64,000 nt of DNA from Vulcanimicrobiota bacterium (GTDB lineage Bacteria; Vulcanimicrobiota; Xenobia; Xenobiales; JADMJV01). The stretch spans positions 1 through 64,000 of the forward strand of contig JAEXNA010000012.1 in assembly GCA_023447635.1 (NCBI GenBank). The letters are read 5' to 3'. The position numbers were made by a program, and so were the translations under genes. Under the pieces are notes generated by a model. The model saw only the letters and a program-made list of their open reading frames with translations, was not told the origin of the DNA and ran no database searches. Shown here one piece after another: positions 51,499-59,989 of the stretch (positions within the stretch are counted from its first letter, which is position 1; every line of letters begins with the position of its first letter).

Positions 51499-51816
51499 AT
51501 GGGCTATGTGATGTTGATGGGGGCGATTCTGACCGAGATCTGTGCCAGTACGTTCCTGCGCCTGAGTCGAGGTTTCGAGGAGGCCGGCTACGGCGCGGTG
51601 GCGCTCTGCCTCTTTTCGGTCTCGCTTTACTGCCTGGCTCGCGCTATCAAGACGGTTCCGCTCTCGGTCGCTTATTCGCTCTGGGCCGGCCTGGGGATCG
51701 CTGGGACGCTGGCCGCTGGCTACTGGATTTTCGAAGAGTCGATCAACGCCCAGCAGATTGGCGGCACTTTGCTCATCCTGATGGGAGCGATCGTGGTTCG
51801 AGCCTCGGCCGCCTGA
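51499..51816 (+). CDS. Small multidrug resistance (SMR) efflux protein
   Basis: 105 residues, four membrane helices. The essential Glu lies in AILTEICAST, and the later motif SVAYSLWAGLGIAGTLAAG is diagnostic for SMR proteins of EmrE/QacE type. It works as a dimer exchanging protons for cationic drugs. GGAGG lies seven bases before the ATG. The TetR gene follows after 40 bases and probably controls this pump. Confidence 0.95.
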   Translation: MGYVMLMGAILTEICASTFLRLSRGFEEAGYGAVALCLFSVSLYCLARAIKTVPLSVAYSLWAGLGIAGTLAAGYWIFEESINAQQIGGTLLILMGAIVVRASAA

Positions 51817-51856
51817 GCGGGCAGGCCCAGGCCTGCGGGGGAGGGAAGGCGCGAGA

Positions 51857-52384
51857 GTGACCAACCGCGCGGAACTGACCCGCCAGAAGCTGCTGCAGGC
51901 CGGGCGCCAGGTGGCTTTCGACCTGGGCGCCGCCGCTTTGACGGTAGAAGGCGTGGCTCGCGAGGCGGGAGTCAGCAAGGGGGCTGTCCTCTACCACTTT
52001 CCCAGCAAGGACGGCCTGCTGGCCGCAGTGCTGGAGTCGCTTCTCGAAGGGTTTCAGGAAGCGGTCGAACGCGAACACGAGCGCGGCGGCTCCTGGCTTC
52101 GCGCCTACCTGCGGGCCTCTTTCCCGCAGCAGCGGGCGGGCTATCTGCGCGAAACCAGAGTGATCTTTGCCATCGTGACCCTGCGTCCCGACCTGGCTTC
52201 TCTGGTCCAGGAGCGTTTCCTTCGCTGGCACCAGCGGGCTCTCGAGGACGGCCAGGATCCGCTGACGGCGGGGCTTGTTCGGGTAGCCGTCGACGGTCTC
52301 TGGTACAACGAGATGTTCGGCTTCTCCCTGGACGAAAGGGCGAGAGAGGCTCTGCTCGAGCGGCTGGAGAGCCTGCTCGACTAG
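51857..52384 (+). CDS. TetR family transcriptional regulator
   Basis: 175 residues from GTG 51857. N-terminal helix-turn-helix LTVEGVAREAGVSKGAVLYH with FPSKDGLL, then a helical ligand-binding domain. It is downstream of the SMR gene on the same strand, so it probably represses the pair and is released by cationic compounds. The 3' end overlaps the convergent NTF2-like gene by four bases. Confidence 0.93.
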   Translation: MTNRAELTRQKLLQAGRQVAFDLGAAALTVEGVAREAGVSKGAVLYHFPSKDGLLAAVLESLLEGFQEAVEREHERGGSWLRAYLRASFPQQRAGYLRETRVIFAIVTLRPDLASLVQERFLRWHQRALEDGQDPLTAGLVRVAVDGLWYNEMFGFSLDERAREALLERLESLLD

Positions 52385-52947
52385 AAGGCGAAGGTGCGGA
52401 ACGCTTCGGGGGTCAGCACCCAGCGTCCGTTCTCTCGCACCAGCACCAACTGGTCCTGGAACGACTCGGTCTTCCCGGAACCAAAGGCGTTTTTGACCGT
52501 CGTTTCCACGTCGACGGTCGCCTTGTCTCCCTGGATCGACTCGGACAGCACGGTAAAGTGAGCGCCGGCTACACAGGCCATCATGCCTTCATAGACTTTA
52601 GCGTCCTCGGCGTTCGGGTCGGGGTTTTTGATCGCCAACTCTTTGGGGCCGGCGTCGGGCTTGGACTGTAGTTCGACGAGCGCTTGCTGGCACAGCATGG
52701 GAGAGAACTCTTCCTTGAGCAGCGTCAGGTACTCGCTATAGCGGGCCGGCCAGGGTTTGGTCTCGACCCAGATCTTCGCGAACCGCTGAGCTGTCAGTAG
52801 GTACTGGTTGGTAACCGAACTGGGAGAGTCGGGATCGTTGGCAGCGAACGCCGCCGAGTGGAGAAGTAGGACGAGCGTGGTCGCCAGGGCTAAAAAGAAA
52901 CGCCTGTTCAGCACGCCTCGGGCGGCCGTCGCACTACGGGTGATCAT
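52381..52947 (-). CDS. Exported NTF2-like protein
   Basis: 188 residues from ATG 52947. A hydrophobic signal peptide (FFLALATTLVLLLHSAAFA) precedes a domain with the cone-shaped NTF2-like pattern: early helices (QRFAKIWVETKPWPARYSEY), then strands ending in DQLVLVRENGRWVLTPE. Proteins like this often bind small ligands or act as envelope scaffolds. The longer frame to 53136 runs over the divergent gene and is rejected. Confidence 0.78.
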   Translation of the reverse strand: MITRSATAARGVLNRRFFLALATTLVLLLHSAAFAANDPDSPSSVTNQYLLTAQRFAKIWVETKPWPARYSEYLTLLKEEFSPMLCQQALVELQSKPDAGPKELAIKNPDPNAEDAKVYEGMMACVAGAHFTVLSESIQGDKATVDVETTVKNAFGSGKTESFQDQLVLVRENGRWVLTPEAFRTFAF

Positions 52948-53035
52948 CCTTGAATATTTTCCAATGCCGGAACAGATCCTTCCGGCGGCGTTGACTTGCA
53001 GGCCAAGAGAACATGGCGAGAAAATTGCTATCGCT

Positions 53036-53893
53036 GTGGCACTCGACGAGTATCTCCATAGTTTGCGCGAAGGCGAACCCTCCGACCCGGGCCAGTTCAC
53101 CGTGGCCGCCGACCGGGCAAGAGAGCTTCTGGCCACTCGTGTCCTGGCGGATGAGTGGACGGCCTGGTCGTGTCTGGCCCAGGGTCTGATCCAGGCCGGG
53201 GCCCGCAGGTTCGAGATCGAATTGGGGCGACAGGCGGTGGTCTGGAGGGCGGATTTCGAGACGCCTCGACCGCTAGTCGACCTTTACGCTCAAGAGCGGT
53301 TTCTGTTGGGATGGCTGAACCTGGGCCGTTTCGGCAGCCCCTACTGGTCCGCCGCCGAGAGCACCCTGACGGTCGAACTCCGTGGGAACGCGTTTACCCG
53401 CTACCGGGCCGGCTCGGCTCTGGAGGCGCATCTTCGCAAAGTGCTGGCGTTGGCTCCGATCGCGGTCGAGATGGGTCGCTCCGAGGTGGTGGAGAGGCGT
53501 TTGCCCGCGGGCTGCTCCCTGTGCCTCTACCCGCTTGCCCAGACGATGGGGGGAGGGCTGCGCTTCGCCGAAGAGCCGCGCGAGCGGGACGCCTCGCTCT
53601 GCCGCGTCTTCTCTTTGAGCTCTCTGGGCGCGGACTGGGAAGGCGCCACGGGAGACTCGCTGGGCGCTTATGCCAGCCGCAGCAAGGCCTCCTGGTCCCA
53701 GGTCGCCTGGGTCCACCACGGCGTCGTCATCTGCCAGGAGCGCAACACCTTGGAGCGGCCCGGCGTCTCGGTGGTGGCTTCGGTCGAGGCGCTGGGGCTG
53801 ACGACCGACCTTTCCGGATTTTCGGTGGTGAACAACGAGGCCTATTTCCGTTTTATCACCCTGCTCAAGCGCGACGTCCTCTGGATGTTATGA
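53036..53893 (+). CDS. Hypothetical soluble protein, unknown
   Basis: Not recognised. About 285 residues from GTG 53036; a longer start at ATG 52964 (309 residues) is possible, but it would leave only 16 bp to the divergent gene. The opening (LDEYLHSLREGEPSDPGQF) and CLAQGLIQAGARRFEIELG give a helix-helix-strand pattern loosely like GHKL ATPases, without a clear ATP motif. The C-terminal half includes YPLAQTMGGGLRFAEEPRE. It overlaps the convergent triple-YbjQ gene by six bases. Confidence 0.6.
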   Translation: MALDEYLHSLREGEPSDPGQFTVAADRARELLATRVLADEWTAWSCLAQGLIQAGARRFEIELGRQAVVWRADFETPRPLVDLYAQERFLLGWLNLGRFGSPYWSAAESTLTVELRGNAFTRYRAGSALEAHLRKVLALAPIAVEMGRSEVVERRLPAGCSLCLYPLAQTMGGGLRFAEEPRERDASLCRVFSLSSLGADWEGATGDSLGAYASRSKASWSQVAWVHHGVVICQERNTLERPGVSVVASVEALGLTTDLSGFSVVNNEAYFRFITLLKRDVLWML

Positions 53894-55018
53894 GCCCGTG
53901 TTCAGGTTCTTGGCCAGGCCGCCCAGCCCGCTCGGCTTGATCACGGTGTCTTCGTCCTTGACCAGGGCCTGAGGGGGAAGTTGTTCGCTGCGAGTCGTCA
54001 GCCCCTCCATCTTTTTTACGGCTGTGCCGACCGCCATGAACTCGATGATGTTACCTCCCAGGTGCGAGATGAAGGTTTTGATCCCCACGACCTGGTCGGC
54101 TCCGCAGGCGTCAGCCTCTTTGGCTATCTGCAGGATGGCGTTCTCGCGGGCGTCGTAGATCAAGGTGGTCAACTCGGGGATCTCTCCCCGCTGCAGACCG
54201 CGCAGGGCGGCCATCACTCCTCCGGAGAAGCCGACCGAGTAGACGGAGACTCCCAGCACTAACCGGATCGGCATGTAGCCGATGTGGATCAGGTTCCACA
54301 TCTCCGAGCAGGTCAGGTGGCTGGTCATGGGGCGCTGGTCGAACTCGGGCCCCAGGGCGGGATGACGCGAGGCGGTGCCTAGCATCAGCATCTCGGTGGT
54401 GCCCATCAGCGGCATGATCGAGGTTCGGATCCCTACCACGGCGTTAGCGCCAAAGCGGCGCGCTTCGGCTTCGATGCGCTCGAGCGCCAGGTGGCGGGTT
54501 TTGTTGAACACCTCGCTGTACTGGGTCACTTCGCCTCGGCGGAACGACTGCAGGAAGCCTCCCACACCGCCTCCTACCCCGATCGAATAGGCGACGTTGC
54601 CGAAGGCGAAGTGGATCGGGTGAAAGCCGGCATCTATCTGGCAGAATAGCTCCTGGCCGCCCGCAGAGGTAGAGAAGCCAGAGAGGCTTTCGTCTTGCGA
54701 GGTCAGGCAAGATCCGACGGAGAGGAATTCGACCCCACCCGACTGCCAGAGCAGTTCGCTGGTCAGTCCGGTGACCGCGTGGCCGCCCCGCTGCTGCTGC
54801 TCTTTGAGCAGGCGGTCGATGGCCATCTGCCGGCCGTCGTGGATCACCTCGGTCACCCCGGTGACTTCGCCCCCGACCAGCGTTCGGGCCGCCGACGAGA
54901 GGGTGCCCAGGAACCCCATCGAATTGACGGAGTTCCCGATGACCAGGTCGCCCGGGCGAAACCCGAGTTTGTCCAGACAGAAGATTTCGTTGCCCGAGAG
55001 GCCGGTGACGATCGACAT
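53888..55018 (-). CDS. Triple YbjQ/UPF0145-domain protein
   Basis: 376 residues made of three YbjQ-type modules. Each has a strand, then helix (TEVIHDGRQMAIDRLLKEQ; YSEVFNKTRHLALERIEAEA; TTLIYDARENAILQIAKEAD) and a closing strand (EFLSVGS, EMLMLGTA, EFMAVGTA). The usual family protein is a single module of about 100 residues that forms a pentamer and binds metal or other ligands. Here three copies are fused and have diverged. Cytoplasmic; function unknown. Confidence 0.85.
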   Translation of the reverse strand: MSIVTGLSGNEIFCLDKLGFRPGDLVIGNSVNSMGFLGTLSSAARTLVGGEVTGVTEVIHDGRQMAIDRLLKEQQQRGGHAVTGLTSELLWQSGGVEFLSVGSCLTSQDESLSGFSTSAGGQELFCQIDAGFHPIHFAFGNVAYSIGVGGGVGGFLQSFRRGEVTQYSEVFNKTRHLALERIEAEARRFGANAVVGIRTSIMPLMGTTEMLMLGTASRHPALGPEFDQRPMTSHLTCSEMWNLIHIGYMPIRLVLGVSVYSVGFSGGVMAALRGLQRGEIPELTTLIYDARENAILQIAKEADACGADQVVGIKTFISHLGGNIIEFMAVGTAVKKMEGLTTRSEQLPPQALVKDEDTVIKPSGLGGLAKNLNTGS

Positions 55019-55069
55019 AGGGAAGAGTTCCCATAGTCGAGCGGGCTCCCTGCGGCGTTGGGTTAGAGG

Positions 55070-55723
55070 CTACGGGTTGGGCGCCATGACGACGAACCAG
55101 CGCTGGTTCTTATCGATGATGTGGCCTTTGCTGTCGGTGGACACGGTTTTCAGGCTGACCGAATCTTTGACGTTGCCGCCGATCACGTCGATCTCGCCCG
55201 GGCGCACGGCGGTCACCAGGTCGGTGTGAGAGGAGTAGGTCAGCGGTTGGTAGTCGAAGCTGACTCCGTTCTGGCGCGCATACCCGACCAGGTCGCCGAC
55301 CTGAGGAGCGCGCTCGTTGAGTCGGTAACCCCAGTAGGCGAAGCTCTTGTCGCCCCGTTTACGGGCCAGGATGCTGTTGCGGATGTAGGTTGCGTGCCAT
55401 TCCGAATAGGAGAAGCGATCGCCCATACCGGCTTCTTTCATGACCCAGGAGATGAAGGCGGCCGACCACGGCTGGTCGGTGTCCTTGCCGGTCAGGTTGG
55501 GGAAGCCCACCGCTTTCCAGTAGTCGCCGACCCGTTCCCAGTAGGGGTCCTCGGACTCCTGTCCGCCCTTCTTCACGATGGTGTTGCTCTTATCGATGGT
55601 CTGGTTGCCGAAGCGATCCCATTCGGCTTTGGCGATGCGCAGCGCGTTGTCGACCGGGGTGTCGGCCAGAGCAGGAAAGGTCAGAAGGGTGAAAGCCAGG
55701 CAGCTAAAGCAGAAGGAACGCAT
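55070..55723 (-). CDS. DUF2272 family exported protein
   Basis: 217 residues from ATG 55723. Signal peptide (CFSCLAFTLLTFPALA) and a DUF2272 domain, an NlpC/P60-like fold with the motif QPWSAAFISWVMKEAGMG, then HTDLVTAV and IGGNV. Many relatives are predicted to act on peptidoglycan; catalytic Cys is replaced by Ser in this motif (PWSAAF), which is the family rule. Frame extension to 56080 is created by the adjacent repeats and is not used. Confidence 0.85.
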   Translation of the reverse strand: MRSFCFSCLAFTLLTFPALADTPVDNALRIAKAEWDRFGNQTIDKSNTIVKKGGQESEDPYWERVGDYWKAVGFPNLTGKDTDQPWSAAFISWVMKEAGMGDRFSYSEWHATYIRNSILARKRGDKSFAYWGYRLNERAPQVGDLVGYARQNGVSFDYQPLTYSSHTDLVTAVRPGEIDVIGGNVKDSVSLKTVSTDSKGHIIDKNQRWFVVMAPNP

Positions 55724-56127
55724 GACGATGCGGATTTCACAGCGGCGCCTTTCCCCCTGCGCCCCTGGCTCGGCGTTGGCGTCGCCAGATGGGGGCGTTG
55801 ATGCCCATTTCCAGTGAAGCCAGGCTTGGCTCGGGGTCGGCGTCGCTAGATGTGGGCGTTGATGCCCATTTCCAGTGAAGCCAGGCCTCGACTCGGCGTC
55901 GGCGTCGCCATATGTGGGTATCGACGCCCATTTCCGGTGAAGCCAAGCCTCGACTCGGGGTCGGCTTCGCCACATGTGGGCGTTGATGCCCATTTCTGGT
56001 GAAGCCAAGCCTCGACTCGGGGTCGGAGTCGGCTTCGCCAGATGTGGGCGTCGATACCCATTTCCAGTGAAGCCGACCATCCGAGCGGCGGCGAAGCCTT
56101 TCGCGTGGCTACTGGCTGCGGGTTGTT
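55724..56127. other. Intergenic region with the 62-bp repeats
   Basis: 404 bp, almost all of it the ~62-bp tandem repeat array. No promoter or gene is evident. Confidence 0.7.
55765..56075. repeat. Five ~62-bp tandem repeats
   Basis: The block GAT.CCCATTTCC.GTGAAGCC recurs with its ATGCCC-type core near 55801, 55862, 55924, 55986 and 56054, giving spacings of 61, 62, 62 and 68 bp. Each holds a small hairpin, TGGGC-gttgat-GCCCA. In copies 3 and 5 opposite arms differ (TGGGTATCGACGCCCA versus TGGGCGTCGATACCCA). Units are open in several frames, which makes long spurious ORFs. Confidence 0.88.
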
Positions 56128-57756
56128 TCAGGAGGGGAGAGAGAGTCCGTCGAGCAGGCTGGCGAGTTCGGCTCGTTTGACGGGTTTGGTCAGGAAGGCG
56201 TCCATGCCGCTGGTGCGGGCGGTCTGTCGGGCCAGTTCCGAGGCGTCGGCGGTGACCGCGACGATGGGCAGTTTCCAGCCGCGCTCGCGCACCTTCCGGG
56301 CGACCTCAAAACCGTCCATCATCGGCATACGCAGGTCCAGCAGCAAGACGTCGTAGGCGCCGGACGTCATCATCTCTAGCCCCTCGGGCCCCGAGTTGGC
56401 GGTCCACAGCTGGTGGCCCAGCTTGCGGGCAAGGAAGTCCAGCACGCGCAGGTTGGTCGGGTCGTCGTCGATGGCCAGCACCCGCAGCGGTCGGTCGAGC
56501 GGGGCCGGAGCGGGGGCGGGAGGAGCGGCCGGACCGACCGGGATGCGCAGATGAAAATTGACCGCTCCGCCTTCGCCGGTGGCCCACAGGCGGCCGCTGA
56601 GCAGGTCGACCAGCGACCCGATGATGGCGGGGGATAGTCCAGCTGACTCGACGCCGCCCGGGCTAGAGGTGAAGAGCAGCCCCAGCTCTTCGTGGCTCAA
56701 GAAATAGGTGGGGCAGGCCAGACGAAGCTCCAGCTCTTCGGGGGGCGACCAGATCGCCTCCAGCACGAGACGACCCTTCCAGCCCGCCCGGCCCAGATGG
56801 AACTGGAGCAGAATGGCCAGCAGCTGGCTCAGGCGACGACCGTCGAGCTGCAGCCAGGCCGGCATTTCGCTGTCGATCTTCAGCTGTAGACTGAGCTCGG
56901 GGCGCTCGAGCGAGGCGATCATGGCTTTGTTGCGCTGCAGCAGCTGCGAGATTTCGGTAGGCACGGCCTCGGAGACCACCTGGCCGGCCTCGAGCGCGGC
57001 CAGGTCCAGCACCCCTTCCAAAAGCTGAGACAGGCGCTCGGCGCTGACCAGAACCGTCTCGGCCAGTTCGACGGCGGGCTCGGGCAGGTCTTGTTCGACA
57101 CAGGCCTGAGAAAGGTTGACCATGGCGTTGAGCGGGGTTCGCACCTCGTGGCCCAGGTTGGCAAACAGCTGCTGGGCGGCTTTCAGGTGACGCCGAAGCT
57201 CGGCCCCGGTTTTGTCCAGGCGGAAGACCTGCAAGCGCAGAGCTATCTCGCTCTCGATGCCGTTGCGCAGGTCGCCGAGCTGATCGATCTCTTTTTCGGT
57301 CCAGGCTCGAGGCTGGAAGTCGATGGCGCAGAAGCTCCCGATGATTTCGCCTTCCGGGGTTCGGATCGGCAGCCCGGCGTAAGCCCGGATATGGTACTCG
57401 GTCACCGCGATGGACTCTCGAGTTCGCTCGTCCTGGCGGCAGTCTTCCACGACGAAAGCGCCCTGATGTAGCACCACGAACTGACAGAACGACTGGGTGA
57501 CCGGAGCGCTAGGGCTTAGCGAGGGCAGAGGAACCCTGGCGAATCGACTTTTCAGGAACAGCCGGTCCGATTCGACCAGAACCGCCAACGCTACCGGCAC
57601 TTCCAGCAGGGCCGAGCAGAGGCGGGTGTAGCGGTCGAACGAGTCTTCAGGCGGGCTGTTGACCAGGCAGGTTTCGGCCAGCGCCTGCAATCGACGGGGA
57701 GAGGTCAGGTTGCTGACCGGCGCGATGTTTTCTATCCCGTTGCTGCTTGAAGCCAT
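56128..57756 (-). CDS. GAF-HisKA-REC hybrid protein with degenerate ATP-binding domain
   Basis: 542 residues from ATG 57756; ATG 57846 is an alternative, neither with a good Shine-Dalgarno. GAF domain (about 25-175), HisKA with H203 (LGHEVRTPLNAM), a region in the place of the HATPase domain (about 240-400), and a C-terminal receiver (about 420-540) with D474 (LLLDLRMPMMDG) and K524 region (FLTKP). The ATPase region lacks the N-box Asn residues (LAILLQFHLGRAG) and the DxGxG and GLGLAI glycine boxes. The receiver is intact. It may be a phosphorylated scaffold rather than a kinase. Confidence 0.85.
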   Translation of the reverse strand: MASSSNGIENIAPVSNLTSPRRLQALAETCLVNSPPEDSFDRYTRLCSALLEVPVALAVLVESDRLFLKSRFARVPLPSLSPSAPVTQSFCQFVVLHQGAFVVEDCRQDERTRESIAVTEYHIRAYAGLPIRTPEGEIIGSFCAIDFQPRAWTEKEIDQLGDLRNGIESEIALRLQVFRLDKTGAELRRHLKAAQQLFANLGHEVRTPLNAMVNLSQACVEQDLPEPAVELAETVLVSAERLSQLLEGVLDLAALEAGQVVSEAVPTEISQLLQRNKAMIASLERPELSLQLKIDSEMPAWLQLDGRRLSQLLAILLQFHLGRAGWKGRLVLEAIWSPPEELELRLACPTYFLSHEELGLLFTSSPGGVESAGLSPAIIGSLVDLLSGRLWATGEGGAVNFHLRIPVGPAAPPAPAPAPLDRPLRVLAIDDDPTNLRVLDFLARKLGHQLWTANSGPEGLEMMTSGAYDVLLLDLRMPMMDGFEVARKVRERGWKLPIVAVTADASELARQTARTSGMDAFLTKPVKRAELASLLDGLSLPS

Positions 57757-58063
57757 GATGTTCGAATGGTCGAGATGGCGATGGTTCGCTCTTGATCGCC
57801 GGATTCCCCTGGAGCCTAGGGGCGCTGCCGGAAACCCCGTTGACATATAGCGACGTATATTTTGGGCAGGCGGAACTGGACGTTCGAGGTAATATCGGGA
57901 ATATTTTCGACGAATCGACCCGTTTCACATGCACAATAATAGACGAGCTAGATGTCGGCGGGCTTTCCGGTTGCTCCCCGAGAGTCAGCTCTATTTCTCT
58001 CTCGAGGGCAGAATTTGTCCGAATAGTCACAAGTTTGTAACTTCTCGATGCTACCCTGAAGGC
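57757..58063. other. Divergent intergenic region with a plus-strand promoter
   Basis: 307 bp. Holds the candidate promoter at 58015-58043. Nothing else was recognised. Confidence 0.4.
58015..58043 (+). promoter_or_regulatory. Candidate sigma-70-type promoter
   Basis: TTGTCC (58015-58020), 17-base spacer, TAACTT (58038-58043). The start would be near 58050, giving a leader of about 14 bases with GAAGG before GTG 58064. Confidence 0.45.
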
Positions 58064-58990
58064 GTGATATCGACCGAGCACCAAATTCTTCGAGCCCGAC
58101 CCAACACCCCGGGACTACCGGCCACTTCGGCAGGGCGCACCGCAGGGGCGGATACGGGCGGCTCGCTGCCGGTCGACACCTTCAGCAAGGGCCCGATTCT
58201 CGACGAGTCGTTGCCCGACCTGAGCGGATTCGCCAACTTTTCTCGCTCGCGCCTGCTGGCCGTGCGCGATTCCAAAGACACCTCGCCCGACCCGCGCGTG
58301 CTGTTCGTGGATAAAAAAGACGGCGCCATCACGCCCGTCAACATGGACTGGAGCAAGACCGGGACGGCCCGCGACCTGGAGGCGGTGACTCCGAACGCCA
58401 ACGGCGGCGGCGGCTTCCTGGCCGTCGAAGGGTCGTCCTTCGGTGAGAAAAAAGCTCGCCTGTTCGAACTTTCCGTCGGCCAGAGGAACGGCACTGCCGA
58501 CAAGAGTCACATCTTGCCCGACTTCGGTCAGGAGATCGAAGGGATGACCGCGCTCAAAGGCGAGAACGGCAACCAGACCGTGCTGTTCGCCGGACGCGGC
58601 GGCAACGGCCAGCAAGGCCGTATCTACTGGGGAGAGCTGGGCGCCAACGGCCTCTCGTTCTCCAAAGAAGGTTTGAACGGCCAGGCGGTTCACGCGCCCC
58701 AGATCGGCGAAGGTCAGCGCGACCTGGCCGAACTGACGGTGGACAAGCAGGGCAAAATGTGGGGCGCCGCCGCCACCGACAACGGCGACGACGGCCCGTT
58801 CACCTCGGCGCTGTACCAGGTTGGCCAGTTGACCCCGGGAGGCGCCACCCCGTTCCAGGTCAGCCAGGGCGGTCCCAGCGTTTTGCTCAACGACATCAAG
58901 GCGGAGGCCGTGTCGGCTCAGGGCAACGGAAAGTTCTTCATCGGCTCGGATAACGAATCGTTCGGCGGCCGCATCGACACTCTGGGTTAG
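58064..58990 (+). CDS. Leaderless propeller-like protein
   Basis: 308 residues from GTG 58064 (GAAGG six bases before). The N-terminal about 40 residues are polar and disordered (RARPNTPGLPATSAGRTAGA). After that, strand-rich segments (RLLAVRDSK, VLFVDKKDGAI, GGGGFLAVEGSSFGEKKARL) suggest a beta-propeller like the phytase-related or SdiA-regulated families. No signal peptide. Function unknown. Confidence 0.7.
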   Translation: MISTEHQILRARPNTPGLPATSAGRTAGADTGGSLPVDTFSKGPILDESLPDLSGFANFSRSRLLAVRDSKDTSPDPRVLFVDKKDGAITPVNMDWSKTGTARDLEAVTPNANGGGGFLAVEGSSFGEKKARLFELSVGQRNGTADKSHILPDFGQEIEGMTALKGENGNQTVLFAGRGGNGQQGRIYWGELGANGLSFSKEGLNGQAVHAPQIGEGQRDLAELTVDKQGKMWGAAATDNGDDGPFTSALYQVGQLTPGGATPFQVSQGGPSVLLNDIKAEAVSAQGNGKFFIGSDNESFGGRIDTLG

Positions 58991-59041
58991 GGCTCTCGGC
59001 CGGGCTTCAAGGAAGCCGTTCTAGCGAAAAGCAAGGCCGCT

Positions 59042-59869
59042 CTAAGCCCGCTCGCCCACCTTGTCAGCCGCGATCAGTTGGGCCCGTCGCACGAAGCGGC
59101 GGCGATAGCTGCGCTGGGCCACTTCCAGAATGGCGTTCATCAGATGGCTGTTGATCCCGGCATTGACCACGGCTCCCAGCACCGGCACCATGGCCACAGC
59201 TTTGCGACGGAGTAGCGCTTTGAGCAGCTGACGCGCCAGCAGCGCCATCCCTTTCCCCGTCAGGGCGTAGGACAGCTCGGGCAGGGTCGCCAGGTCGCGG
59301 TCGATATCCAACTGGTCCAGTTCGTCGACCTGACGGTAGCGGTTCTTACGCCCCGGCGCGTGGCCGATGCGCAGAACGTGCAGGAGAAACTTCTGCTCCC
59401 GCTCCAGACGGGGGTCGAAGCCGTAGGAGATGGCGATCTCTTGCAGCGAGTGCACGGCGTACAGGTAGAAGGCAGGGACGTCGGCGAGTTGGCCCACCGC
59501 GCCGGCAAACCCGGTTATGCAGCTGCCCAGCACGGTGCGCTTTTTGATGTCGGCGCACAGCGTACCGACGCTCTCCTCGATCGCCATGAGATGGCCTTCG
59601 TATCCCGCCGAGTCCGAGCCGGGATAGGCGCGCGCTTTGCGCAGCCGCTCGTCGACCTGCTCGGGATCGAACATGGCCTGAGAGTGGTCCAGCGCCGTCT
59701 GCAAGGCGGCCGCCACCTTCTCGGTCAGGGTGTCGCCCACTTCGGCAGGAGCGCTTTCCATCAGGGCCGTCACGGGCACCGAGGCCGCGTCCAGCGTCCT
59801 GGTCCAGGAAGAGCGGTCGTCCTCGGGCAGGTCGAAGTTGTCCCCGCTCGACTGTGGCTGGTCGGTCAT
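59042..59869 (-). CDS. EcsC family protein
   Basis: 275 residues from ATG 59869. Matches the EcsC family through LADVPAFYLYAVHSLQEIAI followed by SYGFDP, and the C-terminal VPVLGAVVNAGINSHLM. Partly hydrophobic helices suggest membrane association. EcsC is linked to ABC-transporter and secretion functions in Bacillus; biochemical role unknown. It lies 120 bases after the Ser/Thr kinase on the same strand and may be the last gene of the sigma operon. Confidence 0.88.
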   Translation of the reverse strand: MTDQPQSSGDNFDLPEDDRSSWTRTLDAASVPVTALMESAPAEVGDTLTEKVAAALQTALDHSQAMFDPEQVDERLRKARAYPGSDSAGYEGHLMAIEESVGTLCADIKKRTVLGSCITGFAGAVGQLADVPAFYLYAVHSLQEIAISYGFDPRLEREQKFLLHVLRIGHAPGRKNRYRQVDELDQLDIDRDLATLPELSYALTGKGMALLARQLLKALLRRKAVAMVPVLGAVVNAGINSHLMNAILEVAQRSYRRRFVRRAQLIAADKVGERA

Positions 59870-59989
59870 CTGAAGTGTAGCCCTCCACGGCAACGAAATT
59901 TCTCGAAACGAACCCACCTTCCGCGTTGCTTCGGGCAAGCCTTTCATGAAACCGCGCCAGGGGGCAGACGTTGCGGAACGTCCTTCCAG

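Noticed and set aside
55765..56075. CRISPR array
   Set aside because: The whole ~62-bp unit is repeated, with no unique spacers between short repeats.
55724..56080. N-terminal extension of the DUF2272 gene
   Set aside because: It consists of the 62-bp repeats, which stay open in several frames; a signal peptide begins at 55723.
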